Shown here one piece after another: positions 1 to 11,344 of a DNA stretch of 64,000 bases; positions within the stretch are counted from its first letter, which is position 1, and each line of letters begins with the position of its first letter. Position numbers and translations under genes: made by a program. Source of the stretch: Chloranthus sessilifolius (taxonomy: Eukaryota > Streptophyta > Magnoliopsida > Chloranthales > Chloranthaceae); contig CM037598.1 in assembly GCA_021018995.1 (NCBI GenBank), forward strand, positions 44,074,685-44,138,684, given 5' to 3'. Under the pieces are notes generated by a model. That model was not told the DNA's origin. It did not search any database and saw only the letters and a list, made by a program, of their open reading frames with translations.

Positions 1-812
1 GGCTGAGTCATTGCAGTCCTTTTGTAGCAATGATCAGCTGTGCTTAAGTCTTTATTCAACCTATTGCTTTTCCTTTGTGTGGGCATCAATGTGCCGCTGG
101 CCTTGACAAAACACATCGGATTTTATGTGTTGGAACTCCTATGAATGTCAGCTAGATCTGGGGAGCTCGGAGCACTAGCAGACATAGTGTCTGCAATGGT
201 ATTCACGACCTGACTTTATTCATTGGAGGAGGTTTGATCAGCTCACTCCTTTGGATTAGGTTAGCTCTTCTGGCTTCATCAATGGGATTTGACAGACTCT
301 ATTGGATAGACTGTAGCCATTTGAGTGGACAGACTATAGCCTTAAGAGCACCCCAAATGGCATGGGTTAAGTTCGATGCTTCTGAGGTTATTGATAGCAC
401 TTCAGCAAGAATTTGCTGCAGAGAGGGCCCTAAATCTGAGTTACATAACTAAATGATCTTTAACCTAAACTGCTTACTTCTCACCCTATTATCTTTATTT
501 TTACACACCATCACCATCTTCTTCATAACCCTTTCTTAGGATAAGACTGCACTTTATTTCTTTCTTTTTTTTAATAGATAATTTAGTGTAGTTGTGACAC
601 CCAACTCCCTTTCTTTAGGATTGTCAGATCTGTAGCCAGATCTGGAGGCCTACTATTATAGCCCATTTTGGGTTCTAGATCAATTTCTCAATGGGACAAA
701 CTCTTACTTATCAAAACTTGCTATAATAGCCTTGTATCTTGTAGGCTTAGGGTTATTTTAGTTGTGCTGTTTCCATCTTTTATTTTTCCTTAATTTTTAA
801 TTTGTTCTCACC
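1..812 (+). mobile_element. Element A: 3' part of the 5' LTR (Athila-like)
   Basis: This stretch aligns by eye with the transcribed half of the LTRs of D (reverse strand, about 29680-30200) and E (49600-50150). Shared landmarks are the block at 297-347 (GTAGCCATTTGAGTGGACAG and flanks), the segment at 592-660 ending in a bipartite AGATCTG motif, and the run at 697-748 with TTACTTATCAAAACTTGCTA. The LTR start lies left of the window. Homology stops near 812, short of the normal LTR end, where the sequence jumps into a tRNA-like segment. The small open frame at 234-452 has no recognisable content and lies inside the LTR, so I do not call it a gene. Confidence 0.8.
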
Positions 813-947
813 ATCTTTTAGTATTCCCGTCTGTCACACGGGTGACCCGGGTTCGATCCCCGGCAACGGTGCCAAAAACTTGTTTTTGTCGGCCTCTCAG
901 TGTGCTGATTTTATTCTGTGGTGAGAACAAATTAAAAATCAAGGAAA
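785..947. repeat. Inverted repeat of LTR ends around a tRNA fragment
   Basis: The arms 785-812 and 920-947 are reverse complements over 28 bp with one mismatch. Both come from the terminal (U5) part of the element A LTR, once on each strand. Between them lie the tRNA-Asp-like segment and the outermost LTR end in reverse (from about 881, TGTTTTTGTCGG). This is the order expected if minus-strand strong-stop DNA still joined to its tRNA primer had been copied into DNA and joined back to U5. Confidence 0.8.
820..874 (+). pseudogene. tRNA-Asp(GTC)-derived fragment ending in CCA
   Basis: These 55 nt match the 3' three quarters of plant tRNA-Asp, from the end of the D loop to CCA. Visible parts are the anticodon stem CCCGT/ACGGG with loop CTGTCAC (anticodon GTC), the variable loop, the T arm CCGGG-TTCGATC-CCCGG, the acceptor strand CAACGGT, then G and CCA. 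Compared with the standard plant sequence as I know it there are three differences. Two of them change one anticodon-stem pair from C:G to T:A and keep pairing. The 5' acceptor strand and D arm are missing, so it cannot be a working tRNA gene. The encoded CCA indicates copying from a mature tRNA. Confidence 0.85.
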
Positions 948-1024
948 GTGGCATTTAAATTTTTTATAATGACGGTTTAATTTTTCCTTTGCTCGAGGAC
1001 TAGGAAAGATTAGGTTTGGGGGTG
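948..1024 (+). mobile_element. Element A: 3' internal remnant with polypurine tract
   Basis: GTGGCATTTAAA at 948-959 matches the internal sequence just upstream of the 3' LTR in B, C, D and G. The purine-rich AGGTTTGGGGGTG immediately before the LTR is the polypurine tract that primes plus-strand DNA synthesis; D carries the same tract at 32000-32012 on the other strand. No gag or pol lies between this and the upstream LTR, so the whole coding interior of A is gone. Confidence 0.75.
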
Positions 1025-2842
1025 TGTTAATCTCTGAATTATGTCACTTTCCACCTCCTAACCAAGCCTTTTATGGACCCTTGAGCTATCTAATAACTGA
1101 TTTTTATGTGTGTTTGTATAGTTAGCAATAATCTGCATGTTAGTGTAGCAATCCGTCCAGTGAATTCCAAGATGAAGAGAATGAGTGACAGACATTGAAG
1201 CAAATGGAAAGACAATCATTGAACCATGGTGGTCCCCACCATGTGAACTATACAACATGCCCTGAACCACTAGAAGCCCTGCAGTGGAAGAGAAGTGGGG
1301 TCCACACCAAATGGAGTGTAGCAGAGAGGCAGACCCTTGACCTCAAGCAATTTAGTGACTGCTGCAACAACCACTCGAGCAATCTCGAGCAGCTCTGTGC
1401 CTTCACAAATAATCCACTCAAGCTGTCTCGAGTAGATACACCTTCATAAACTCCAGCTCGAGCAGTACTCGAGCACACCAATGCTACAGCAATAGCAAAC
1501 TCGAGCACTTCAGAGAACCTGTTGAGAACACTATAGAAGAACCTGTCGAGCACTTCAGAACTTCAGAAATCATCCACCCAAGATGTCAAGCAGTTCTGGA
1601 CTTCAAGCTTTATCCTCTCGATAACTTTCAAAATGCACCCAATCTACTCGAGAGCCACTCGAGATTTTCTGCTTGAAGCTAACTGGTGCTTTAACCACTC
1701 AAGCAGCTCTATCCATTCATTCAGGCCTTCAGCCACTCAGGAGCCATTCAGAAGCACTTTAACCACTTGAGATTCACTTGAGTTGTATATCCTAAAGCTC
1801 CATCCAATCGAGGCACAGGTCCCAACTTGTATTTGTGAACTTCAAGGGCATTTGTGGAGCTTCCACAACATTGGGAGAACATTTCTCAATGTGCTGTGCT
1901 TTTCCTAACAGTCAAGGGCAACACTTGGCTGCAAATGAGCCACATCAGCAAAATCATAACTAATTTGATTCTTCACTTCTCTGATTGGCAAAGGCAAAAA
2001 GCTACTTTATGGACTGTATAAAAAACCATATAAGCATGCAGAAAAAGTATCTGAAGTAAGAAGGATATTCTTACCTTAGGTCCTTTTTAGGGTTCGGTCA
2101 TCTTTTTCTTTTCTTTTTTCCTTAGCTCAGCATGTTGAGCTATATCTTTGTAATAGATAGGGCTGAGATAAGTTGTAAAAGGGTTGTGTACTAGCATTAA
2201 AAAGGGTCTGAAGTCTTGCAGAGACTGCAACCTTGAGGGCAAATCATTATAAGTTCCTTTTTAAGCAATGAAAGCTATTTTTACTATTCCATTCAATCCG
2301 TAATGTTCTTCAGTTGGATTGTTCTACCTTGCATTTGAGCTTGTAGCCAAATGGAGGACAACTGTAGATCCAACTCTTACTCTGCTTTGCGTTGCCTTTT
2401 TCAGTAAAAATCAGTCCCTAGCTATTTACTTCCCATATCTTCTATTTACTTTACCAATCCATCTCCATCCTTCTTCAAAACCCCCTTTCTTCTATACCAG
2501 TTTTATTGTTGTTTTTATTTTTGCTTTTTGTTTAGTTTGTGACACCAAAAACTCCCTCTCTTTACCTTGCTTTCCTAGTTTAGGTTTAGAACTGCCGGAT
2601 ATGTAGCAGATCCGGAGATCTACTATTACTTTTGTTTTTAGATCATAAATCCCTGTGGGACAAAATCTTACTTATCAAAACTTGCTACAACAGCCCTGGA
2701 TCTTGCATGACTATGTGTTTGTTTTGCTACTTGTTCAATCCATTTTATCCCCTTTTTATTCTTATTTTTTTGCCTATTCTTTATTGTTGCCATACATTTA
2801 TCATTTTCATTAATAAACATAGCACAATACAATTAACCAACA
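1025..2842 (+). mobile_element. Element A: 3' LTR
   Basis: It begins TGTTAA directly after the polypurine tract and ends AACA. Its start aligns with that of E at 48002 (CACCTCCTAACC versus TACCTCCTAACC, then CTTTGATGAACC-like sequence) and its 3' half with the E and D LTRs. A CCAAT-type GATTGG (1983-1988) precedes a TATA box at 2017-2025 (TATAAAAAA), so transcription should start near 2050. The leader holds a hairpin, CATTTG (2332-2337) and CAAATG (2348-2353) around AGCTTGTAGC. The five bases after the LTR are CCTAG; the matching duplication would lie left of the window. Confidence 0.85.
1374..1663. repeat. CTCGAG word array in the element A promoter region
   Basis: The palindrome CTCGAG occurs exactly eight times, at 1374, 1384, 1427, 1457, 1468, 1500, 1647 and 1658, with further near-copies such as CTCAAG and GTCGAG out to about 1800. 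Copies are irregularly spaced, often followed by CAG or CACTTCAG, so this is not a simple tandem repeat. The array lies between the LTR start and the TATA box, the same slot used by different words in D and E. Confidence 0.85.
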
Positions 2843-2870
2843 CCTAGATGTGTAATAGACACGCTAGACC
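2843..2870. repeat. P1 word copy next to the element A junction
   Basis: CCTAGATGTGTAATAGACAC followed by GCTAG is an imperfect inverted repeat. It resembles the words in the P1 LTR at 14896-15068 (CCTAGCATGT ... ACATGCTAGG). It lies beyond the 3' end of the antisense PMD gene, exactly where the element A LTR ends. Its first five bases would be the target duplication of A. Confidence 0.55.
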
Positions 2871-3402
2871 AAATAGAAGGAAGAAGGAGAAAAAAGAGGG
2901 GGGGGAAGGGGAAGATCTGTCTTCCCATCCCTTAGGACCAATCTGCCTGCATACAATAAACTAACTTCTCTTTTTAGTACCCCAGGCCACGAGTTGGGAC
3001 CACTGGGTTTACCACTTAACCTGTTTTACACTCTCCTTTTACAAGAACCAGGCTCACAACAGACAAAGGAGAAATACATGGACCCTGGCCATTACGCCTG
3101 ATGCACAAATCAAGGGGAATTCCCCCATTTTCGCCAAACTCATTGTTATACTGCAAGAGTACGAGACATAATTATAGTTTCACAAGCCATCTTACCTATC
3201 TTTCACGTTTCAGGCAAGTAGGTCACATCCAAAACTGGAAATAGCAATCAAGGAAGAAAAACAAAGATGCCCATTAAAAATCCAAAATAATAGCAAAACT
3301 CCAGAGTGAACCAAGCAGTCACAGTGCTATTACAAATTGTTCCAAAAATACTCAAAGATCAAATGTTCATGGAAAGAAAAAATCAATAGGGGCGGCCTCC
3401 AA

Positions 3403-5764
3403 TCATGCTCTAGGTCCTTGAGAGTCCCTCTTTCGCGTATGCTTAGTCCTTTGAAATGTCTGGGTATCACCCACACGGGACCATGCCTAGCACAACCAGC
3501 TATGTAGTGAACGTGACTCCTTCTCCTGAGCACGCTAAAAGCATCACATCAGAAGGATCACTCAAGGGAAAGCATAAACCGACAAACTGCAAAAGGGACA
3601 ACCCAACATCATACTCGCCACTTCAGCCTCTTGAAGGTCAGCGCTGTGAGGGTAGTAATCCACCTACTAAACGGCTGACTCATATACCTACAAAGGGGGA
3701 AGAATGGAGAAATCAACAAGCTAAAAAAAGATAAAGGAGCACATGCACATACCTAAAAAAGGGAACTCACCCCTGGGATCAACTCGGGGGGAGGTACTCT
3801 AATTGCCTCATCAGAAAGGCGGGCACGCTCAGCCACCTCGGTACACAGCCTAGAGAGAAATGCGTCATCCATATGCCTAAAAGCACCTGGGGTCCTTGCA
3901 GTAGACGTCGGTGAAGGCCCTCCACCGGAAGTACCCGACGGTCCAGCACCTACCCCCTCCGATGGTCCCGCCTCTGCACCCTCGCCGAGCTCTGCTACCT
4001 CCTCAAACTGAAAAAGGAAAAGAGAGCAAGAAAACCGATCAGCATAGCACTACCCTAGTGAATGAAGAAGATGAACCGACAAGCAAAGGAAGGGGAAGAG
4101 AAAGTACTTGGCTCCGTGGCACCTGGAATAAAGCGTGGAAGGAGGGTTCGATAAGAGGGAGCCTCGTACCACCACTGGTATCCCCCATACTAGAAAAGGT
4201 TGTCGATAAGAATCCCATGATGGATGAGTCTCCTAGAGAACTCCTCGACCGTACCCCCTGGTCCATAACATCCTTGGGAGGACCCAACGGCACAACGAAG
4301 AAATCTCGATACTGGTGCATGACTCTCTCCCCCAGATATTAGACTCAGACCAAAACACCATAGAAAAAGACAACACAGCGGTCTATGAACAATTGTGACC
4401 GCCATACAACAGCACGGTCTAGAAAAGAGGAGCTAGCGTACGGGTCAAATATAATCTATAAAAAAAAGGGAAAGCCCGTCAGTCAGCCAAGGCATGAATA
4501 AACTCAAAAATCTAACCGATAAAGAAAAGAGAGATTTAAACCTGCTCAGGGATCAATAAGTCAAACTGATATCGTAGGCCCAATTCCAAGTGCTTCATCC
4601 TCGTCTCTCGGTGACGGTCACTGTGCCAACAACTCATGAGGGGGTAGGTGTACTCATCAAAAAATAGTAAGGGGTGGCTAGGTTGGAAGTGTCGTTACTC
4701 CTAAATCTAAAAAGTTGGATAAGCAAGGAACATATATAAAAAAATGAATGAAAGTCAGAAATGAGAAGCTAATAAGGGTAAAAGAAAATGGGTTACCTCA
4801 ACCACAGGCCAAAAATTGAGGACAGAGGTAACCTCTCCAACCGAGGCTCTAGCTAGGCTGTCCATCAGCACCGCGTACCCAACACCGTCCCAAACAAAAT
4901 GATGCACGTCTGCCCAGTTCTCCATCAGACAATGGAGGAACAGCGTGACACGACCCCCACTCACAATAGCAAGAATGATCTTGCTTAGAACATAAAGAAG
5001 GGAGATACGACCCAACATCAGGGCGCGCTAAGGCTCGACAAGGACATCCATATCTGGCTGGTGCGGATCAACCAACTCGTCGGCCTCAAACAAGCTCTCC
5101 AACCAGGACAACTTGACCTCAGAGCCAGTCATGTTGTTGGAGGAAGGGTAGGCCCCAATCAGTCTAGTCATCTCTTCACGATTAGGGATGCGAGGATAGA
5201 CCACTGGCACCCCTCCTAGCACAATCCCCATAATCGTAGACCAATCCACGGAGTGATCGTCATCTCAGCTACGGACATATGAAAGGTCATCGTCTCCGGA
5301 CAAAACCTCTCCACCAAGGCCTTCACATTGGCTGAGTCACCCCGCATGGCAGGGTAGGATAGGAAGTCTCCCAAATTGGTCTGGGCTAGGAGAAACCTCA
5401 CGGCGTAAGGGAGGTGAGCATAAAAATGCTGAAAGTGAAACCGCCCCCCACAGAACATGAACTAGGGCAAGGGTTGCATCAAAACAGTGGAGGATGTTTG
5501 ATTCTAGAACAAAGGAGCATGAAAAAGGAACAATAAAGGGAAACAACCAAAGAACTCTTCTCTTTACCTTGCTAGCAATCCTGAAATTCGAAATGTGGGT
5601 GTATTGCTAATGGGGCAACCCACTACAGGTCTCCTCGCCCTACATCTTGTACCAAACATAAGAAGAGCGCTACACTGGATAAGGTGCTCACTCCGGATAC
5701 CAAAGATCACATCAAGGCTACCCCCGTGAGCTTGGTCCTCATCACTTGACTGGTCATGCGCCAT
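3403..5764 (-). pseudogene. Plant-mobile-domain (MAIN-like) pseudogene in P1
   Basis: The reverse strand aligns along its whole length with the PMD gene of P2 at 61345-63604. Exon 1 runs from ATG at 5764 to a GT donor near 5567. The domain core follows (5458-5030: FLSYPAMRGDS, ALVERFCPETMTFHM, GAYPSS, GSEVKLSWLE), then a segment at 4405-4040 (HQYR...PP.DV...HHGILID), an acidic/Gly-Ser linker at 4010-3780 and a basic tail ending at 3403. PMD proteins are known from host genes such as MAIN and MAIL1 and from transposons. The frame is broken: at least two stops in exon 1, frame changes inside the domain and between 4405 and 4190, and a stop in the last exon. It is not functional. P2 shares the exon order, so the gene entered before the two copies separated. 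Confidence 0.8.
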
Positions 5765-6104
5765 CCTGAAAAGAGATACACCACCAAATGTTAAGGGATG
5801 ATGGGCAAGAGGAAATTGAATGCTTGTCCAGGAAACATGAAGCTGAACTAAGGTAAGGATGCCTTATGCATGCCAAAATGTCCAAGAAAAAACAAAAAAG
5901 AAGAAGGGAGATACGTCCCGTCATTTCAAAAAAAAAACAAAAAACAACAAAACAACAAAAATGATAATAATAATCTCTCTTTCCCAAGAAAAATCAATGA
6001 TTTTTGGCGACATACACTTTTTCAAAAAGGGGCCACTGTTTATCAAAAAGAAAGAGGGGGAACGGATGCAAATCGATCAATTTTTCTTTGAAATCCACTC
6101 CGAA

Positions 6105-6231
6105 CACTACAAAAAAGGGATTATTAGCGGCAATTTTTTCGAGCAAAAAACTGCCGCTATTAACAAAAAACTATTAAAGACTATTAGCGGCAAGGTATTA
6201 TCGGCAGTTTTTAGTTGCCGCTAATAGTCTT
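6105..6231. mobile_element. CACTA-type terminal fragment
   Basis: It begins CACTACAAAAAAGGG, the usual start of a plant CACTA (EnSpm) element. Repeated ATTAGCGGCAA motifs follow in both orientations. A perfect 15-bp inverted repeat (6179-6193 and 6215-6229) encloses a 21-base loop. The opposite terminus (GTAGTG) is not seen nearby, so this looks like one subterminal end or a truncated non-autonomous copy. It sits inside the leader side of the P1 PMD pseudogene. Confidence 0.55.
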
Positions 6232-6532
6232 GATTGGCTAGACCAAATGTTGCACATGTTCCCAAAATGCGTATCACCCTTCATTTGATCCGCTCGAGAA
6301 ACGGTGCTAAAATAAAATGTTTAGGGTCGATGAGCACGCTCAAAAACCTTGAACAAATATCCAAAAAACTAAAAAATATATATACATAAAAACATGAAAA
6401 AACAAAATATTTGGCTTGAAAAATGGCACACACTCCCAAATGGCGTTGCGACATCGATATTCGCTCTGCTCAGGTAGTTGTGCTAAACTAACCTCAGGAT
6501 CAATGGGCTCACCTAAAAATCTCAAACCCTAT

Positions 6533-7996
6533 TGACTTGTCTGTTATTATGTATTATAATTATAGTTAATTCGAGTCTTAACCTATTGCAAGCGCACAAT
6601 AGAAATTTTAGTACTAGCATTAGGATCATTCCCACAACGAAGTGATCATCTAAGATTCTTCTATTTCTATCTTCTATTCAAATCCTTATTTTAAAAACAT
6701 CTATTTATCTTGAAGAGTTTCTAATCTACTGGAGAAATATGAATAAATAATGGTTTTCTAAACTAAAGTGCATAAAAGTAAAACCTAATCCTCCTTCTTC
6801 AGATTAAGGTCGTCAATTTCAATCTTCAACTTTCGAATATTTATGAAAATAAACAGTACCGTTACACCATATTCCTAGTCTCCTAGCTCAGTCGTCAATC
6901 AACTCTAAGATCCTATCAATATAGATTTAATCTAATCAACAATTAATCAAAAATTTGGGCGTCAATCAAACTCTATCAAACTGAAGATGGAAAAGTAAGA
7001 ACCGTTACACTAATCTGTAAATTCTAACCTGAGTCGTCAATTCCAATCAAAACTTAGAGATGTTTACAAAGCCAATAAATCTAAACTAGAAAGCAAATAT
7101 ATATATCTTTCACCCCTCAGCTGCAGTTGTCAATTGCTCCTGAGAAATTGTAGAAATCTACACTAATCTTCACCCCTCAATGGCAGTCATCAATTGCTCT
7201 TGAGAAACCTCTGATATCTAAACTATTCTAACTAGTATACACTACGTGATTGGAAGAAAATTCAACCTCAGACATCAATTGATGTTGAAATTTTTCAATG
7301 CTTATTCCTATACCGAGCCCTCTTATTTATAGATCATAAGGGGTTAGTTTACATATATCTAATTCTAATAAAAGAAACTATTAAAAATAAAAGTATCTTA
7401 ATATAACTCTAATTCATAATTCCATCTTTAGTTGATGCGCTTCTAGAGTGTTCTTTATCGAGCAGCATAAGAGTTCTTCAAAATATCAATCTTCGTCAAT
7501 CTTCTCAGATCCATGATCTGCAGAACTTCTAATTGTAGGAGTCTTCTAATTTTTGATATGGCGGTGACAATTCTCACATGATCATCAACAACAAGGAGGA
7601 GATCTTTATATAATCGTTCTTTTTCAATAAAATCGTTAATCACAATTTTCTATTTTTCATAGCTTCTTTCTAGAGAATCATTAATTACGACTTTCTATTC
7701 CTCACAGCTTCCTCATAGTTGACGATTTTTTGGATTACGCTTTATCGTTTTTCTCTTTTTGTCTCTTTTGAAGAATTGTAAATTATGACTTTCTGACTTT
7801 TAGTAGCGGTAAATAGTCTTTTTCGCTCAGTCGTCTTTCTTATTACCTTTTGAGTTCATTTTGACAAAGATTACGACTTAGGCTCTAATTTACTGTTTAT
7901 TTCTAATATCTACATATCAATAACTCGTTAGTAGCAAACTATGGCCTAGTATCACTAAGTTAAGGGGGATAAAATGGTAAATTATGTGACTGATCA
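6533..7996 (-). repeat. Element B 3' LTR
   Basis: It begins TGACTTGTCT and ends GATCA on the + strand (TGATCAGTCACATAATTT on its own strand). On the reverse strand GATCTATAAATAAGAGG near 7320-7335 is a likely TATA box. Upstream of it (7600-7850) are repeated AATCGT/ACGATT-type words, the slot occupied by stronger word arrays in A, D and E. The short open frame at 7455-7643 is not conserved in the other LTR. Confidence 0.85.
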
Positions 7997-8063
7997 CAGC
8001 CCCAAACTTTAGTTTTGCTATTCCCTAGCAAACAAGGAAGCATAAAATATTTAAAACTTAAAT

Positions 8064-8169
8064 TTAAATGCCACTTTCGTAGGGAGCACGATTGTATTTA
8101 GCAGATACAACAAGCCTTTAAACCCCTAGGTGATCCCTAGTAGCAGATACAACAAGCCTTTACCTACAA

Positions 8170-8202
<33 letters not shown>
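8064..8202. repeat. Conserved 3' block, 22-bp duplication and (AT)n tract in B
   Basis: AAATGCCACTTTCGTAGGGA through CCCCTAGGTGATCCCTAG is shared with C (23541), D (32061) and, reversed, G (18751). In B the 22 bp at 8099-8120 (AGCAGATACAACAAGCCTTT and flanks) recur perfectly at 8141-8162, replacing the segment the other copies have there. Template switching during reverse transcription would produce this. An (AT)n microsatellite (8173-8202) and a T run follow. Confidence 0.75.
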
Positions 8203-8210
<8 letters not shown>

Positions 8211-11200
8211 TTTTCTTTTATAATATTTTTCAAAAATAAAATTTAGAATAAAGTAATTAGTTAGTCATTATATGTTCATCATTTTCAAAAAATTTCAAAT
8301 CTTTTATCCTTAGCTTTCCATCATCATAATCATCCGTCACCAGAACTCAACAATTTCAATTTAGTATAGCGTGGAGTGTGTACAAATCAATGAAGAGTTT
8401 ATTCATCATAGATTTTTTTAAACTGTAGTTTTTAGAAAATATTTTCATCCAAACTCTCACTTATTGCCATACTCTCAAAAATAATTAAAATTTTGGGGTT
8501 CTCTCAATAGATATGATAAATTTTAGAGGACAATCAATTAGAAAGGTAAATCTCATGAAAAGATAATCAATTCTATTCTTATGATTCCATTATTTATTCA
8601 TAGTATCTACTTCATATATCTCTACTAAACTCATATTTTTGAAAATTATAAATCTGAAAGGTCTTTCTTTTAGCTTGTAATGGGACTTTGGGTTTTTAGA
8701 AGGTTTAAAAAAAAAGGTAAAGAGGATTTAAAATTATTTCAGAGAATTTTAGCTCGTCTTTTTCCTATCTTCTTCTACTATTTTTCAGCTTCAGTAAGTA
8801 TCCATAAACCGGATATCTTCTTCCCATTTCATTTCTTTTTGTAAATCCCATTTTACTTCAATTGGAAGCTTTTTGCTTCTCTTTTTTCACAGAATCGTCT
8901 TTTACAATTTTTCTATTTCTTTTCTTTTCTTTACTTTTTTTTCCTTTTTGTTTCCATATTTTTGTATAATTACATTTCCCTTTGCTTGTACCCTTTTCAG
9001 CAGATCCTTTATCTGTTAATTCATACTCCTTTCACTCCCTTTTCTGCCCTTCTTTTACATTCTAAACTTCTCAGAAATTGTAAGGGTTAATGATAGAAAG
9101 CTTTGGGCAGTACATATGGTTAAAGGTTTATAAATTCTGGTACAAAGAAATATAGGCTTTAGGCTTCAAATGGTAAAATGTTTTGGGATTTTGGCTTTTT
9201 GATTTTGGTTAAACAAAAGATGGCCTTCGGTCATTTTCACGATTTACTAATATGGATGTCTTATAGCTTTGATATACTTAATAGGTAATTCTAAACAAAC
9301 AAATCATCATCATCATCATAGAATATATTGATTCTAAGTTCAGCAGTATGAGATAAGTTCAAAGAAATTTAAGCATGAATAAAAATAGTCTTTCTATCTC
9401 AGAATAAAAGAGGAAATAGGCTCTATAGCTCACTGGTTATATGATTTTGAAATTATAATCTAAAAAATTTTGTAGTTTAGATTAATCGCATAGTTTCAAA
9501 CATTCTCAGATATAGTGTTCTAGAGATGCTTTACTTTGAATTGCAACTATTTTTATTTTAATTTTCGAACTACTACTTTGATGGATTGCTAAGAATTTCA
9601 AATTTTTATATTTTCTTTTATAAATCGCATATAATGATTCAATAAAAAAATATTAAAAGCTTAAAATTTTAAAATTTCTATAAAAAAGAAAACTAAACTA
9701 ATGAGATGTATCACTCCCAAAACTTAAATAGGACAATGTCCTCATTGTGCAAAATAAGGGACATAAAAAAAAAGCATACCTATTTTATTTACTATGTTAG
9801 TAACCGGGTATATAATCTAGAAAAATAATAAAAAATCTTTCCCCCAAACTTAGGAGAAAAATACTTCCAGTTTTATGGAACTAAAAAAAATTGGAAAAAC
9901 AAAATTGTCAGTAATGTTAGTAATACACGCTGTTAGTAAAAAAAATACAGAGTTAGTAAAAAGAAAATTACATATATTAGAATATTTACAATAATCAGAA
10001 GGAAAAATAAAACTAAAATCTAATATATGAACTAATTACATAAAAGAGCATAAACCTAGGAAAAATCAAGACACACACTAAACTAAGACACTGGCAACAA
10101 CGTCCGAAAGAAGGATTCTTCGATAAAGATCGGTCATCGGCTTCTAACTGCCTTCAATCAAAGTCTTGCATCCCTTCCAACCAAAGGCATATTCATGCCT
10201 TTGCAAGATCACACCCTCTATCTTCCAAGTTTCGCAGAACAATGCATGTCACATTTCTCTTTTTGAGAAGAAATGCAAGCCACAGTGGAAGTCCGACGAA
10301 GAGTGGGAAATGAATACCTCTTCGATTCATCTTTTGCCTATACTGCTCTCTTGTAAAAACTGTGTGAAGGGAATGTAGTGCAAGGAAAGGCAGAAGATAA
10401 GTGACGGAGAAGGGTGGTGAGGGACGGCTCAACCCACCATCATTATATGGGAGTTTTCATTCATGGTGGGTTGTGATGGTGTAAAGTTTAGGAAGTGGGG
10501 AAAATGGGCTCCTGGTATATGGCTTTGGGTTTGGGTGAGGTTTAGGGTAAGTGGTAGTTTTGATGGTGATTCAGCATCTCCGATAGATTTCTGTTGCTTC
10601 ATTGTCTGTTGTGCAGCTAGAAGTTCAGCTCTATGTATCACAAGAATTCTATCAAGTTGTTTACTGAAATCACTCTGGTTATGCTCTCTCATCATGGGGT
10701 TTTAGGGTTAAGGATGGAGACGAAAGAGATGGGATGGTTTATAATTGGGTATGAATTTATAGGGAAAAGTCTTGAACTGTCACTTCGAAGTAAATATCGA
10801 TGTCTAGGTTTCTAGGCTAGGGTGGTTGGGAAGTGGTAGTCTTGAATGCAAAATTTGTATGTTTCCCTTATGACTTTAATGGGTTTTATTCTCCAAGTAA
10901 CCGATGGGATCGATCACTGGAGCAGTCTGTCCCCTAGAATTGTTGTTTGCAATTCTATAGAATGAAAGTGAGACTTATTGACGCTTCAAAATCGTACTCA
11001 TTATGATTTGACTCTATGAATCACCTTAAAATTGTAAATCCATATGCTTTTAGATGATTGCGACCTATCAGAGGATTTTATGATTGTCTGGACTTTTACG
11101 TACCGTAAGTCGTAGAATACTCTTTTCTAATATTATAAGCATATATTACAAGTGTTTGCTATGGGTGAGTCAGTAGCGCAATAGGTTCTAGAGGGGATTA

Positions 11201-11344
11201 ATTAATAACAGAGAGAGTTGATCTGCCACCCAAGAATAAACGTCCTCTAGATGTACCAACTACATGTAACGTTAGTGCGTTACTTTCTCTCTCGGAAGGT
11301 AATAGCTGCTCAAATTGAGTTTCCAATCCAAGGTGATTAAGTAA
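8203..11344. other. Non-coding interior of element B
   Basis: I find no recognisable coding sequence here. The stretch is AT-rich with scattered stops in all frames. Parts (8300-9800) align with the equivalent 3' interior of C (23700-25260). Short open frames at 10166-10815 overlap on both strands, have no recognisable domain and are not conserved in C or D. A CCCAAAACTTAAATAGGACA-type segment at 9715-9760 has its counterpart in C at 27750-27785. Confidence 0.5.

Larger units (their letters stand above)
2843..6532 (+). mobile_element. Element P1 (Tat-like), internal part left of insertion B
   Basis: With 14088-15807 this forms one copy of a family whose other copy is P2. Matching landmarks with P2 are the PMD gene and the stretch at 6290-6470, which on the reverse strand shares GGATCAAATG and GATGTCGCAAC with 58700-58960. 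The PMD gene is antisense to the element, judged from the LTR and polypurine-tract orientation at 14549. The sequence at 5765-6104 is A-rich, matching the T-rich leader of the PMD gene in P2. The left end of P1 is cut at 2842 by element A. Confidence 0.7.

Noticed and set aside
820-874. Functional tRNA-Asp gene
   Set aside because: The 5' acceptor strand and D arm are absent, CCA is encoded, and it is fused to retrotransposon primer-site sequence.
1195-1553. Overlapping open frames on both strands in the A LTR
   Set aside because: They cross the CTCGAG array, are not kept in the E or D LTRs and have no domain.
10166-10815. Cluster of small frames in B as accessory genes
   Set aside because: Overlapping on both strands, no recognisable domain, not conserved in C or D.
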